64,000 nucleotides of DNA, taken from contig NZ_JAGIOO010000001.1 of the NCBI RefSeq assembly GCF_017876755.1, forward strand, positions 6,929,786-6,993,785, in the 5' to 3' direction. Both the position numbers and the translations under genes were made by a program. Shown here piece by piece: positions 41,692-49,930 of this stretch. The notes below the pieces were generated by a model, which was not told where the DNA came from, searched no databases, and worked only from the letters and a program-made list of their open reading frames with translations. The stretch is from Crossiella equi (GTDB lineage: Bacteria; Actinomycetota; Actinomycetes; Mycobacteriales; Pseudonocardiaceae). The first letter of the stretch is position 1. Every line of letters starts with the position of its first letter.

Positions 41692-44600
41692 GTGATCCTG
41701 CTGTTGTCGACCTCCGACACCGACCTGCTCTCCGCCCGTGCCAGTGGCGCGGACTACCGGCTGGGCAACCCGGCCCGGCTGCTCGTGGACGACCTGCCCG
41801 CGCTCGTCGAGGGCGCCGACCTGGTCGTGGTGCGCATCCTCGGTGGCCGCCGCATGTGGGAGGAGGGTCTGGACTTCCTGCTCGCCGGACCCCGGCCGGT
41901 GGTCGTGCTCGGCGGCGAGCAGGCCCCGGACGCCGAGCTCATGGAGCTGTCCACCGTGCCCGGCGGCGTCTGCGCCGAGGCCCACGCCTACCTCGCGCAC
42001 GGCGGCTCGGCCAACCTCGCCGAGCTGCACAACTTCCTCTCCGACACCGTGCTGCTCACCGGTCTCGGCTTCGCCGCCCCGCAGGCCTTCCCCACCTGGG
42101 GCCACCTGGAGCGCGAGGCGAAGACCACCGAGGGCCCGACCGTGGCCGTGCTCTACTACCGCGCGCACCACGTGGCCGGGAACACCGCGTTCGTCGGGGC
42201 CCTGAGCGAGGCGATCGAGCACGCGGGCGGCCAGGCCCTGCCGCTGTACTGCTCCTCGCTGCGCACCGCCGAGCCCGAGCTGCTCGCCGAGCTGGCCAAG
42301 GCCGACGCCCTGGTGGTCACCGTGCTCGCCGCCGGTGGCACCAAGCCCGCCGCGGCCTCCGCCGGTGGCGAGGAGGACGCCTGGGACGTCGGCGCGCTGG
42401 CCGCCCTGGACGTGCCGATCCTGCAGGGCCTGTGCCTGACCTCCAGCCGCGAGGCGTGGGAGAGCAACGATGACGGCCTGTCCCCGCTGGACACCGCCAC
42501 CCAGGTGGCCATCCCCGAGTTCGACGGCCGCATCATCACCGTGCCGTTCTCGTTCAAGGAGGTCGACGAGGACGGGCTCACCGTCTACGTCGCCGACCCC
42601 GAGCGCGCCGCGCGCGTGGCGGGCATCGCGGTCAAGCACGCCCGGCTGCGGCACATCCCGCCCGCCGACCGCCGCATCGCGCTGATGCTCTCCGCCTACC
42701 CGACCAAGCACTCCCGCATCGGCAACGCGGTCGGCCTGGACACCCCGGCCAGCACCGTGCGCCTGCTGGCCGCCCTGCGCGAGCACGGCTACGACACCGG
42801 TCCGGCCGAGGGCGAGGGCGCGCTGCCCGGCGTGGCCGCGCAGGACGGCGACAAGCTCATCCACGCGCTGATCGCCGCCGGTGGCCAGGACGAGAACTGG
42901 CTCACCGAGGAGCAGCTGTCCGGCAACCCGATCCGCATCAGCGCCGCCAAGTACCGCGAGTTCTACGACACGCTGCCCGAGGACTTCCGCGAGGAGCTGG
43001 AGGGCCACTGGGGCCCGGCGCCCGGCGAGCTGTTCGTCGACCGGAGCAACGACCCCGAGGGTGAGATCGTGCTGGCCGCGCTCACCGCGGGCAACGTCGT
43101 GGTGATGGTGCAGCCGCCGCGCGGCTTCGGCGAGAACCCGATCGCGATCTACCACGACCCGGACCTGCCGCCCAGCCACCACTACCTGGCCGCCTACCGC
43201 TGGCTGGCGCAGGAGTTCCGCGCCGACGCCATGGTGCACGTGGGCAAGCACGGCAACCTGGAGTGGCTGCCCGGCAAGACCGTCGGCATGTCCGCCAGCT
43301 GCGGCACCGACGCGGCCCTGGGCGACATCCCGCTGATCTACCCGTTCCTGGTCAACGACCCCGGTGAGGGCACGCAGGCCAAGCGCCGCGCGCACGCCAC
43401 CCTGGTCGACCACCTGGTGCCGCCGATGACCCGCGCGGACAGCTACGGCGACATCGCCCGCCTGGAACAGCTCCTGGACGAGCACTCCAACATCGCCGCG
43501 ATGGACCCGGCCAAGCTGCCCGCGATCCGCGCGCAGATCTGGACCCTCATCCAGGCCGCCAAGCTCGACCACGACCTCGGGCTCACCGACCGCCCGCACG
43601 ACGCGGAGTTCGACGACTTCCTGCTGCACGTCGACGGCTGGCTGTGCGAGGTCAAGGACGTGCAGATCCGCGACGGCCTGCACGTGCTCGGCGTCGCGCC
43701 CGAGGGCGAGACCCGGGTCAACCTGGTGCTGGCCATGCTCCAGGCCCGGCAGATGTGGGCCGGTCAGGTCGCCGCGCTGCCCGGCATCCGCGAGGCGCTG
43801 GGGCTGGCCGAGGACGGCTCGGTCGCGCGCACCGTGGTGGACGAGGTCGAGGCCCAGGCCCGCGAGCTGGTCGCCGCGATGGAGACCGGCGGCTGGGTCC
43901 AGGGCAGCGCGACGGAGGTCGTGCGCTCGGTGCTGGGCAAGGACAACGAGGCCGTCACCGCGGTGCTGGAGTTCGCCGCCGCCGAGGTGGTGCCGCGCCT
44001 GGCGCGCACCACCGACGAGCTGGGCAACCTGCTGCACGCCCTGGACGGCGGCTACGTGCCCGCCGGGCCCAGCGGCTCCCCGCTGCGCGGCCTGGTCAAC
44101 GTGCTGCCCACCGGCCGCAACTTCTACTCCGTCGACCCGAAGGCCGTGCCCAGCCGCCTGGCGTGGGAGACCGGCCAGGCCATGGCGGACTCGCTGCTGG
44201 ACCGCTACCGCAAGGACACCGGCGAGTGGCCCGCCTCGGTCGGCCTGTCCGTGTGGGGCACCAGCGCCATGCGCACCGCCGGGGACGACATCGCCGAGGT
44301 GCTCGCGCTGCTGGGCGTGCGCCCGGTGTGGGACGACCAGTCCCGCCGCGTCACCGGCCTGGAGCCGATCTCCCTGGAGGAGCTGGGCCGCCCGCGCATC
44401 GACGTCACCGTGCGCATCTCCGGCTTCTTCCGCGACGCCTTCCCGCACGTGGTCGCGCTGCTGGACGACGCGGTCCGCCTGGTCGCCGCCCTGGACGAGC
44501 CGCACGAGCAGAACTTCGTGCGCGCGCACGCCGAGGCCGACCGCGCCGGGCACGGGGACTCCCGCCGCGCCACGCTGCGCATCTTCGGCTCCAAGCCGGG

Positions 44601-45297
44601 CGCGTACGGCGCGGGCCTGCTGCCCCTCATCGACAGCCGCAACTGGCGTGACGATGCCGACCTGGCCGAGGTGTACGCGGTGTGGGGCGGCTACGCCTAC
44701 GGCCGCGAGCTCGACGGCCTGCCCGCGCGCCCGGACATGGAGTCGGCGTACAAGCGCATCGCGGTGGCGGCCAAGAACGTCGACACCCGCGAGCACGACA
44801 TCGCCGACTCCGACGACTACTTCCAGTACCACGGCGGCATGGTGGCCACCGTGCGCGCGCTGACCGGCAAGGCCCCGGCGGCCTACATCGGCGACAGCAC
44901 CCGCCCGGACGCGGTCCGCACCCGCACCCTCAGCGAGGAGACCAGCCGGGTCTTCCGCGCCCGGGTGGTCAACCCGCGCTGGCTGTCCGCGATGCGCCGC
45001 CACGGCTACAAGGGCGCCTTCGAGATGGCCGCCACCGTGGACTACCTGTTCGGCTACGACGCCACGACCGGCGTGGTGGCCGACTGGATGTATGAGAAGC
45101 TCGCCGAGAGCTACGTGCTGGACGAGGAGAACCACAAGTTCCTCACCGAGGCCAACCCGTGGGCCCTGCACGGCATCGCCGAGCGCCTGCTGGAAGCCGT
45201 GGAGCGCAAGCTCTGGGAGCACCCGGAACAGTCCACTGTGGACGCCCTGCGTCAGGTGTACCTGGCCACCGAGGGCGACCTGGAGGGCGATTCCTGA
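41692..45297 (+). CDS. cobN: Cobaltochelatase subunit CobN
   Basis: 1201 residues from the GTG at 41692 (GGAG 6 bases upstream), giving VILLLSTSDTDLLSARASGADYR, the usual family start. The length is typical. Family landmarks include QPPRGFGENPIAIYHDPDLPPSHHYLAAYRWL, VHVGKHGNLEWLPGKTVGMSASCGTDAALGDIP and RIFGSKPGAYGAGLLPLIDSRNWR. CobN is the large ATP-dependent subunit that inserts cobalt into hydrogenobyrinate a,c-diamide. The helper subunits (CobS/CobT or ChlI/ChlD-like) are not in the window. Controlled by the riboswitch upstream. Confidence 0.96.
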   Translation: MILLLSTSDTDLLSARASGADYRLGNPARLLVDDLPALVEGADLVVVRILGGRRMWEEGLDFLLAGPRPVVVLGGEQAPDAELMELSTVPGGVCAEAHAYLAHGGSANLAELHNFLSDTVLLTGLGFAAPQAFPTWGHLEREAKTTEGPTVAVLYYRAHHVAGNTAFVGALSEAIEHAGGQALPLYCSSLRTAEPELLAELAKADALVVTVLAAGGTKPAAASAGGEEDAWDVGALAALDVPILQGLCLTSSREAWESNDDGLSPLDTATQVAIPEFDGRIITVPFSFKEVDEDGLTVYVADPERAARVAGIAVKHARLRHIPPADRRIALMLSAYPTKHSRIGNAVGLDTPASTVRLLAALREHGYDTGPAEGEGALPGVAAQDGDKLIHALIAAGGQDENWLTEEQLSGNPIRISAAKYREFYDTLPEDFREELEGHWGPAPGELFVDRSNDPEGEIVLAALTAGNVVVMVQPPRGFGENPIAIYHDPDLPPSHHYLAAYRWLAQEFRADAMVHVGKHGNLEWLPGKTVGMSASCGTDAALGDIPLIYPFLVNDPGEGTQAKRRAHATLVDHLVPPMTRADSYGDIARLEQLLDEHSNIAAMDPAKLPAIRAQIWTLIQAAKLDHDLGLTDRPHDAEFDDFLLHVDGWLCEVKDVQIRDGLHVLGVAPEGETRVNLVLAMLQARQMWAGQVAALPGIREALGLAEDGSVARTVVDEVEAQARELVAAMETGGWVQGSATEVVRSVLGKDNEAVTAVLEFAAAEVVPRLARTTDELGNLLHALDGGYVPAGPSGSPLRGLVNVLPTGRNFYSVDPKAVPSRLAWETGQAMADSLLDRYRKDTGEWPASVGLSVWGTSAMRTAGDDIAEVLALLGVRPVWDDQSRRVTGLEPISLEELGRPRIDVTVRISGFFRDAFPHVVALLDDAVRLVAALDEPHEQNFVRAHAEADRAGHGDSRRATLRIFGSKPGAYGAGLLPLIDSRNWRDDADLAEVYAVWGGYAYGRELDGLPARPDMESAYKRIAVAAKNVDTREHDIADSDDYFQYHGGMVATVRALTGKAPAAYIGDSTRPDAVRTRTLSEETSRVFRARVVNPRWLSAMRRHGYKGAFEMAATVDYLFGYDATTGVVADWMYEKLAESYVLDEENHKFLTEANPWALHGIAERLLEAVERKLWEHPEQSTVDALRQVYLATEGDLEGDS

Positions 45298-45315
45298 GCC
45301 TGGGAACGTGAGCGC

Positions 45316-45346
45316 GGGCCCCGGTGCGCACGGCGTGCCGGGGCCC
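45316..45346 (+). terminator. Terminator-type hairpin after cobN
   Basis: GGGCCCCGG (45316-45324) and CCGGGGCCC (45338-45346) are perfect arms. It lies between cobN and the convergent PucR-type gene and may serve both. Confidence 0.7.
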
Positions 45347-45382
45347 GGCCCTGCTCCTGGCCGTGGTGCAGGTCGTCCTGCG

Positions 45383-46396
45383 CTAACCGTGCTCGTGCTC
45401 GCGCAACCGCCGCAGCAGCACGGCCAGCCGCAGCCGGAACCGCCCGGCGGGTGTGGTCACCGGGAACCCGAGCTCGGTCTCCGCGTGCTGCAACCGCGCC
45501 GCCACCGAGGAGTGGTGCCGGTGCACCTCCACCGCGGCCTTGCGCACCGAGTCGTGCACGCACACCGCGTTCAGCACGTGCAGCAGGTCCGGCTCCCCGG
45601 CCAGCCGGTCCAGCACCCGCACGTCCGCGACCCGGTTGATGTCCTCTGTGGACAGACCCTCGGTGACCGCGGCCAGCGCGCCCAGGTGCTCCCACCACAC
45701 CACCGGCGGGTCCCACGGGTCCGCACCGCCCAGGCGGGCCGCCAGCCGGGCCTGCCGGAACGAGCGGGGCGCCTCGATCGCGGGCACCAGCCCGCCCACC
45801 CCGCCCCGGGCCGGGGCCCGCACCGCCGCCGGGTCACCGGTGAGCAGCTCCACGCGCAGCCGCCCGATCCGCGCCGACGGCCCGTGCGGGGTGTGCTCCC
45901 CGGCCACGGCGAACACGCGCACCGGCGAGGCGGGGGCCAGGCCCAGCAGGTGCAGCGCCCGCGACCGCTGCGCCTCCCCGGCGTGCTCGGCCAGCGCCAG
46001 CTCCAGCAGCGCCGGGTCGCCCAGCTCGGGCAGCGCGCTGCGGCCCAGCAGGATCTCCGCGGCGATGGCGAACCGCTCCAGCACCATCTCGTCCACCGGC
46101 AGCGGCGCCCCGGGCCGGTGCAGCCACACCCGCGAACCGTCCGGCAGCGCCCGCACCTGGGCCCCCGCCGGTACCGCCGCCCCGGCCCGCGCCGCGGCGG
46201 CCGGAGCGGCGGCCAGCGACACGCCCCGGGCGGCCGCGTCCAGGCCCGCCGGGCACTCGGCCAGCCGGGCCGTGGTCGTCACCAGCGTGTCCAGGTCCGC
46301 GTTCCGGGTGATCAGCGCGTCGAAGAACGCGATCACCCGCACCTCGCCCGCCGCGTCCGCGTCCAGCGCGGACAACCGCAGCAACAGGGCCTCCAT
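45383..46396 (-). CDS. PucR-family transcriptional regulator
   Basis: 337 residues. The C-terminal HTH (about 275-335) reads VHDSVRKAAVEVHRHHSSVAARLQHAETELG, the PucR/CdaR-type DNA-binding domain. The N-terminal 250 residues are a divergent sensor region (GAF-like, low confidence). The gene is divergent from an HSL-type esterase with 92 bases between, so that esterase is its likely target. The effector is unknown. Confidence 0.88.
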   Translation of the reverse strand: MEALLLRLSALDADAAGEVRVIAFFDALITRNADLDTLVTTTARLAECPAGLDAAARGVSLAAAPAAAARAGAAVPAGAQVRALPDGSRVWLHRPGAPLPVDEMVLERFAIAAEILLGRSALPELGDPALLELALAEHAGEAQRSRALHLLGLAPASPVRVFAVAGEHTPHGPSARIGRLRVELLTGDPAAVRAPARGGVGGLVPAIEAPRSFRQARLAARLGGADPWDPPVVWWEHLGALAAVTEGLSTEDINRVADVRVLDRLAGEPDLLHVLNAVCVHDSVRKAAVEVHRHHSSVAARLQHAETELGFPVTTPAGRFRLRLAVLLRRLREHEHG

Positions 46397-46488
46397 GCGA
46401 GGAGACTAGCCAGTTGGCGGGCCCGGACCGGGTGATGACCGGCAGTTGGTGGTGGGCCCGAGCCCAAGATCAACCGCAGACTGGTGCC

Positions 46489-47445
46489 ATGAACTACAAC
46501 TTCGACCCCGAGATCCAGCCCTGGGTGGCCATGCTGCCGGACATGGGCCCGCTCACCGACATCCCCGCCACCCGCGCGCGGATGGCCGAGCTCAAGCACA
46601 TGCTGCCCCGGTACGAGCCGGTCAACCCGGTCACCGTCCGCGACACCACCGTGCCCGGCCCCGAGGGCGCCCCGGACGTGCCGGTGCGCGTCTACACCCC
46701 GGACAACGAGCCCGGCCCCAAGCCCGCGGTACTGCGCATCCACGGCGGTGGCTTCGTCATGGGCAACCTGGACATGGACGCGGCGATCTCGCTCACCCTG
46801 GCCGACGAGGTCGGCGCGGTCGTGGTCTCGGTGGACTACCGCCTGGCCCCGGAGCACCCGTTCCCCGCCGCGCCCGAGGACTGCTACGCCGCCCTGGTCT
46901 GGCTGGCGAAGAACGCCGCTGAGCTGGGCGTGGACCCCGCGCGCGTCGCGGTGGCCGGGGACAGCGCGGGCGGCGGCCTGGCGGCGTCGGTGGCGCTGCT
47001 GGCCCGCGACCGGGGCGGGCCCGGGCTGGTCCTGCAGGTGCTCAACATCCCCGAGCTGGACGATCGCCTGACCAGCCCGTCCATGACCGCCTTCACCGAC
47101 ACCCCGATGTGGAACCGGCCGAGCGCGGTCATCAGCTGGGACTCCTACCTCGGCGAGGGCGTGCGCGGCACCGGCGACGTCTCCCCGTACGCGGCCCCGG
47201 CCCGCGCCACCGACCTGTCCGGCCTGCCCCCGGCCTTCGTCGCCACCTGCGAGTTCGACCCGCTCCGCGACGAGGGCCTCGACTACGGAGCGCGACTGGT
47301 CCAGGCCGGGGTGCCCACCGAGCTGCACCTCTACCCGGGCACCTTCCACGGCTCGAGCTTTCTCGCCGAGGTCGCCGTGACGCAGCGCATGCGGCGGGAT
47401 CTGGTCGACGCGGTGCGTCGCGCGCTGCGATCCATGCCCCGGTGA
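46489..47445 (+). CDS. Alpha/beta hydrolase of the hormone-sensitive-lipase family
   Basis: 318 residues from the ATG at 46489. The oxyanion motif HGGGFVMGN, nucleophile elbow GDSAGGG, acid CEFDPLRDEG and histidine TFHGSS give a complete HSL-type triad. YRLAPEHPFPAAPEDCYAAL is a family hallmark. It should hydrolyse short-chain esters in the cytoplasm; no signal peptide is seen. It is divergent from the PucR-type regulator. The substrate is unknown. Confidence 0.93.
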   Translation: MNYNFDPEIQPWVAMLPDMGPLTDIPATRARMAELKHMLPRYEPVNPVTVRDTTVPGPEGAPDVPVRVYTPDNEPGPKPAVLRIHGGGFVMGNLDMDAAISLTLADEVGAVVVSVDYRLAPEHPFPAAPEDCYAALVWLAKNAAELGVDPARVAVAGDSAGGGLAASVALLARDRGGPGLVLQVLNIPELDDRLTSPSMTAFTDTPMWNRPSAVISWDSYLGEGVRGTGDVSPYAAPARATDLSGLPPAFVATCEFDPLRDEGLDYGARLVQAGVPTELHLYPGTFHGSSFLAEVAVTQRMRRDLVDAVRRALRSMPR

Positions 47446-47574
47446 ACCATCCTTGATCCGAATCGTTGAAGTAGGGAGTACGGGTGGTTAGGTCGGTGTT
47501 GTCGTCAGTCGGCGGCAGCGTCCGACCGGGCACCAGCACCGGCATCAAGGCAACGAGACGGAACGGTGGGCAGG

Positions 47575-49035
47575 ATGAGCAGCAACACCTCCAAGACCGC
47601 GACGGCGCGCATCGGGGTGACCGGGTTGGCGGTGATGGGCCGCAACCTGGCCCGCAACCTCGCCCGCAACGGCTACCCGGTGGCCGTGCACAACCGGTCG
47701 GTGGAGAAGATGGAGTCCCTGATCGCCGACCACGGCGACGAGGGCACCTTCGTCCCCGCACCGACCCTGGCCGACTTCGTCGACGCGCTGGAGAAGCCGC
47801 GGGTGGCGATCATCATGGTCAAGGCGGGCGGCCCGACCGACGCGGTCATCGACGAGCTGGCCGAGCTCATGGAGCCCGGCGACATCATCGTGGACTGCGG
47901 CAACGCGCACTACGCCGACACCCGCCGCCGGGAGGCCGCGCTGCGCGAGAAGGACCTGCACTTCGTGGGCACCGGCGTCTCCGGCGGTGAGGAGGGCGCG
48001 CTGCTCGGGCCCTCGATCATGCCCGGCGGTTCCACGGAGTCCTACGACCGGCTCGGCCCGGTGTTCGAGTCGATCGCGGCCAAGGTCGACGGCCAGACCT
48101 GCTGCGTGCACGTGGGCCCGGACGGTGCCGGTCACTTCGTGAAGATGGTGCACAACGGCATCGAGTACGCCGACATGCAGCTCATCGCCGAGGCCTACGA
48201 CCTGCTGCGCGCGGGCCTGGGCGCGAGCCCGGCGGAGATCGCGGAGATCTTCCGCGGCTGGAACGAGGGCGACCTCGAGTCCTTCCTGATCGAGATCACC
48301 GCGGATGTGCTCGCGCACACCGACGCCCGCACCGGCAAGGCGTTCGTGGACATCGTCCAGGACCAGGCCGAGCAGAAGGGCACCGGCCGCTGGACCGTGC
48401 AGAGCGCCCTGGACCTGGGCGTGCCGATCACCGGGATCGCCGAGGCCACCTTCGCCCGGTCCCTGTCCGGCCACGCTGACCAGCGCGCCGCGGCCGCGCG
48501 GGCCTTCGGCACCGACGCGGGCGCGGGCTGGGTCAAGGACACCGACCGCGACGCCTTCATCGAGGACGTGCGCAAGGCCCTCTACGCCTCCAAGGTGGTG
48601 GCCTACGCGCAGGGCTTCGACCACATCCGGGCAGGCTCGGAGGAGTTCGGCTGGAACATCGACCTCGGCTCCACCGCCACCATCTGGCGCGGCGGCTGCA
48701 TCATCCGGGCCCGCTTCCTGGACCGCATCCGCGAGTCCTACGACGCGAACCCGGACCTGCCGAGCCTGCTCGTGGCGCCGTACTTCGCCGAGGCCGTGTC
48801 CAGTGGTGTGGACAGCTGGCGGCGTGTGGTCGCCGACGCGGTGCGCGAGGGCATCCCGTCCCCGGCCTTCGCCTCCTCGCTGGCCTACTACGACGGCCTG
48901 CGCCGCGACCGCCTCCCGGCCGCGCTGATCCAGGGCCTGCGCGACAACTTCGGCGCGCACACCTACCGCCGCGTGGACACCGAGGGCTCGTTCCACACCC
49001 TGTGGGCGGCGGACAAGTCCGAGCACTCCGCCTGA
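47575..49035 (+). CDS. gnd: 6-phosphogluconate dehydrogenase (decarboxylating, long NADP type)
   Basis: 486 residues from the ATG at 47575 (a GTG three codons earlier is possible). The nucleotide site IGVTGLAVMGRNLARNLARNGY, the substrate region FVGTGVSGGEEGALLGPSIMPGG and the catalytic KMVHNGIEYADMQLIAE (Lys and surrounding residues) are all present. It converts 6-phosphogluconate to ribulose 5-phosphate plus CO2 in the pentose phosphate pathway. The length is that of the long (GndA) form. It stands alone with a strong terminator. Confidence 0.96.
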   Translation: MSSNTSKTATARIGVTGLAVMGRNLARNLARNGYPVAVHNRSVEKMESLIADHGDEGTFVPAPTLADFVDALEKPRVAIIMVKAGGPTDAVIDELAELMEPGDIIVDCGNAHYADTRRREAALREKDLHFVGTGVSGGEEGALLGPSIMPGGSTESYDRLGPVFESIAAKVDGQTCCVHVGPDGAGHFVKMVHNGIEYADMQLIAEAYDLLRAGLGASPAEIAEIFRGWNEGDLESFLIEITADVLAHTDARTGKAFVDIVQDQAEQKGTGRWTVQSALDLGVPITGIAEATFARSLSGHADQRAAAARAFGTDAGAGWVKDTDRDAFIEDVRKALYASKVVAYAQGFDHIRAGSEEFGWNIDLGSTATIWRGGCIIRARFLDRIRESYDANPDLPSLLVAPYFAEAVSSGVDSWRRVVADAVREGIPSPAFASSLAYYDGLRRDRLPAALIQGLRDNFGAHTYRRVDTEGSFHTLWAADKSEHSA

Positions 49036-49060
49036 TTCTCCAGACAGCTTTTCGATTTCC

Positions 49061-49098
49061 ACGGCTGGGTTCTGCCGAATAGGCAAGAACCCAGCCGT
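49061..49098 (+). terminator. Terminator hairpin after gnd
   Basis: ACGGCTGGGTTCT and AGAACCCAGCCGT are perfect 13-base arms, with a further TGCC/GGCA pairing inside, 25 bases after the stop codon. Confidence 0.85.
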
Positions 49099-49175
49099 TA
49101 GTCGCTGCCGGGTGATCTCCGCGCGCTGCCACACTCGAACCAACCCCCGCCGCCAGATACACCGCGGAGGTTGCC

Positions 49176-49781
49176 TTGCGCAGTGATGGAATGGTGCGCG
49201 CCCTGCTGGTCAGCCTGTTCAGTCTGGCCCTGATGAGCCTGTCCGTGCTGGTCCCGGCCACGGCGAGCGCCCACGGATACACGAATGGCCCGAACAGCCG
49301 GGCGAACCTGTGCAAAATCGGCACGGTCAAGAACTGTGGACCGATCCAGTGGGAACCGCAGAGTGTGGAAGGCCCGAAGGGATTCCCCGCGCGCGGCCCG
49401 GTGGACGGCACCATTTGCGCGGGCGGGCTGAGCCAGTTCGCCCAGCTGGACGACCCGCGCGGCGGTGCCTGGCCGACGACGAAGCTCACCGCGGGCGCCA
49501 GCCGCACGTTCAGCTGGTACCTGACGGCCCCGCACGCCACGACCTCCTTCCGCTACTTCATCACCAAGAACGGCTGGACCGGGAGCGCCAAGCTGACCCG
49601 CGCGGCGCTGGACCCGGCCCCGTTCCTCACCGTGAACAACGGTGGCGCGCGCCCGCCGAACGCGGTCTCGCACACCGGCACGGTGCCCGCGGGCAAGACC
49701 GGCAGGCACCTGGTGCTGGCGGTGTGGGACATCGCGGACACCGGCAACGCGTTCTACCAGTGCATCGACGTCAACTTCTGA
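49176..49781 (+). CDS. Secreted AA10 lytic polysaccharide monooxygenase
   Basis: 201 residues from a TTG at 49176, chosen because GGAGG lies 5 bases upstream; an ATG at 49191 has no such site. The signal peptide ends ...ATASA, exposing His at the mature N-terminus (HGYTNGPNSRANLC). The second copper-ligand histidine lies in TAPHATTSFRYFITKNGW, completing the histidine brace. The ending GNAFYQCIDVNF is typical. AA10 enzymes cleave chitin or cellulose oxidatively. This copy has the catalytic domain only and no binding module. Two hairpins follow the gene. Confidence 0.95.
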   Translation: MRSDGMVRALLVSLFSLALMSLSVLVPATASAHGYTNGPNSRANLCKIGTVKNCGPIQWEPQSVEGPKGFPARGPVDGTICAGGLSQFAQLDDPRGGAWPTTKLTAGASRTFSWYLTAPHATTSFRYFITKNGWTGSAKLTRAALDPAPFLTVNNGGARPPNAVSHTGTVPAGKTGRHLVLAVWDIADTGNAFYQCIDVNF

Positions 49782-49783
49782 AC

Positions 49784-49821
49784 CCGAACCACTCGTTCGG
49801 GCCTGACCGACACCGGTCAGG
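49784..49821 (+). terminator. Paired hairpins after the LPMO gene
   Basis: CCCGAACcactcGTTCGGG-type pairing (49784-49801) is followed at once by CCTGACCGacacCGGTCAGG (49802-49821), two short stems in tandem directly after the stop. Confidence 0.6.
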
Positions 49822-49930
49822 GGAATTGTTGACCGGTTCCACCGCTCCCTATCGTCCCTGACCGGGCGACCCCGGCCTGCCTTGGTCCACTGTGGACAGT
49901 GGCGGGCCGGGGACTGGAGAGGGCGGCGTC

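Noticed and set aside
41410-45222. Open frame of over 1200 codons on the minus strand opposite cobN
   Set aside because: Mirror frame of a high-GC gene; His/Arg/Gly/Val-rich with no domain, while cobN on the plus strand is unmistakable.
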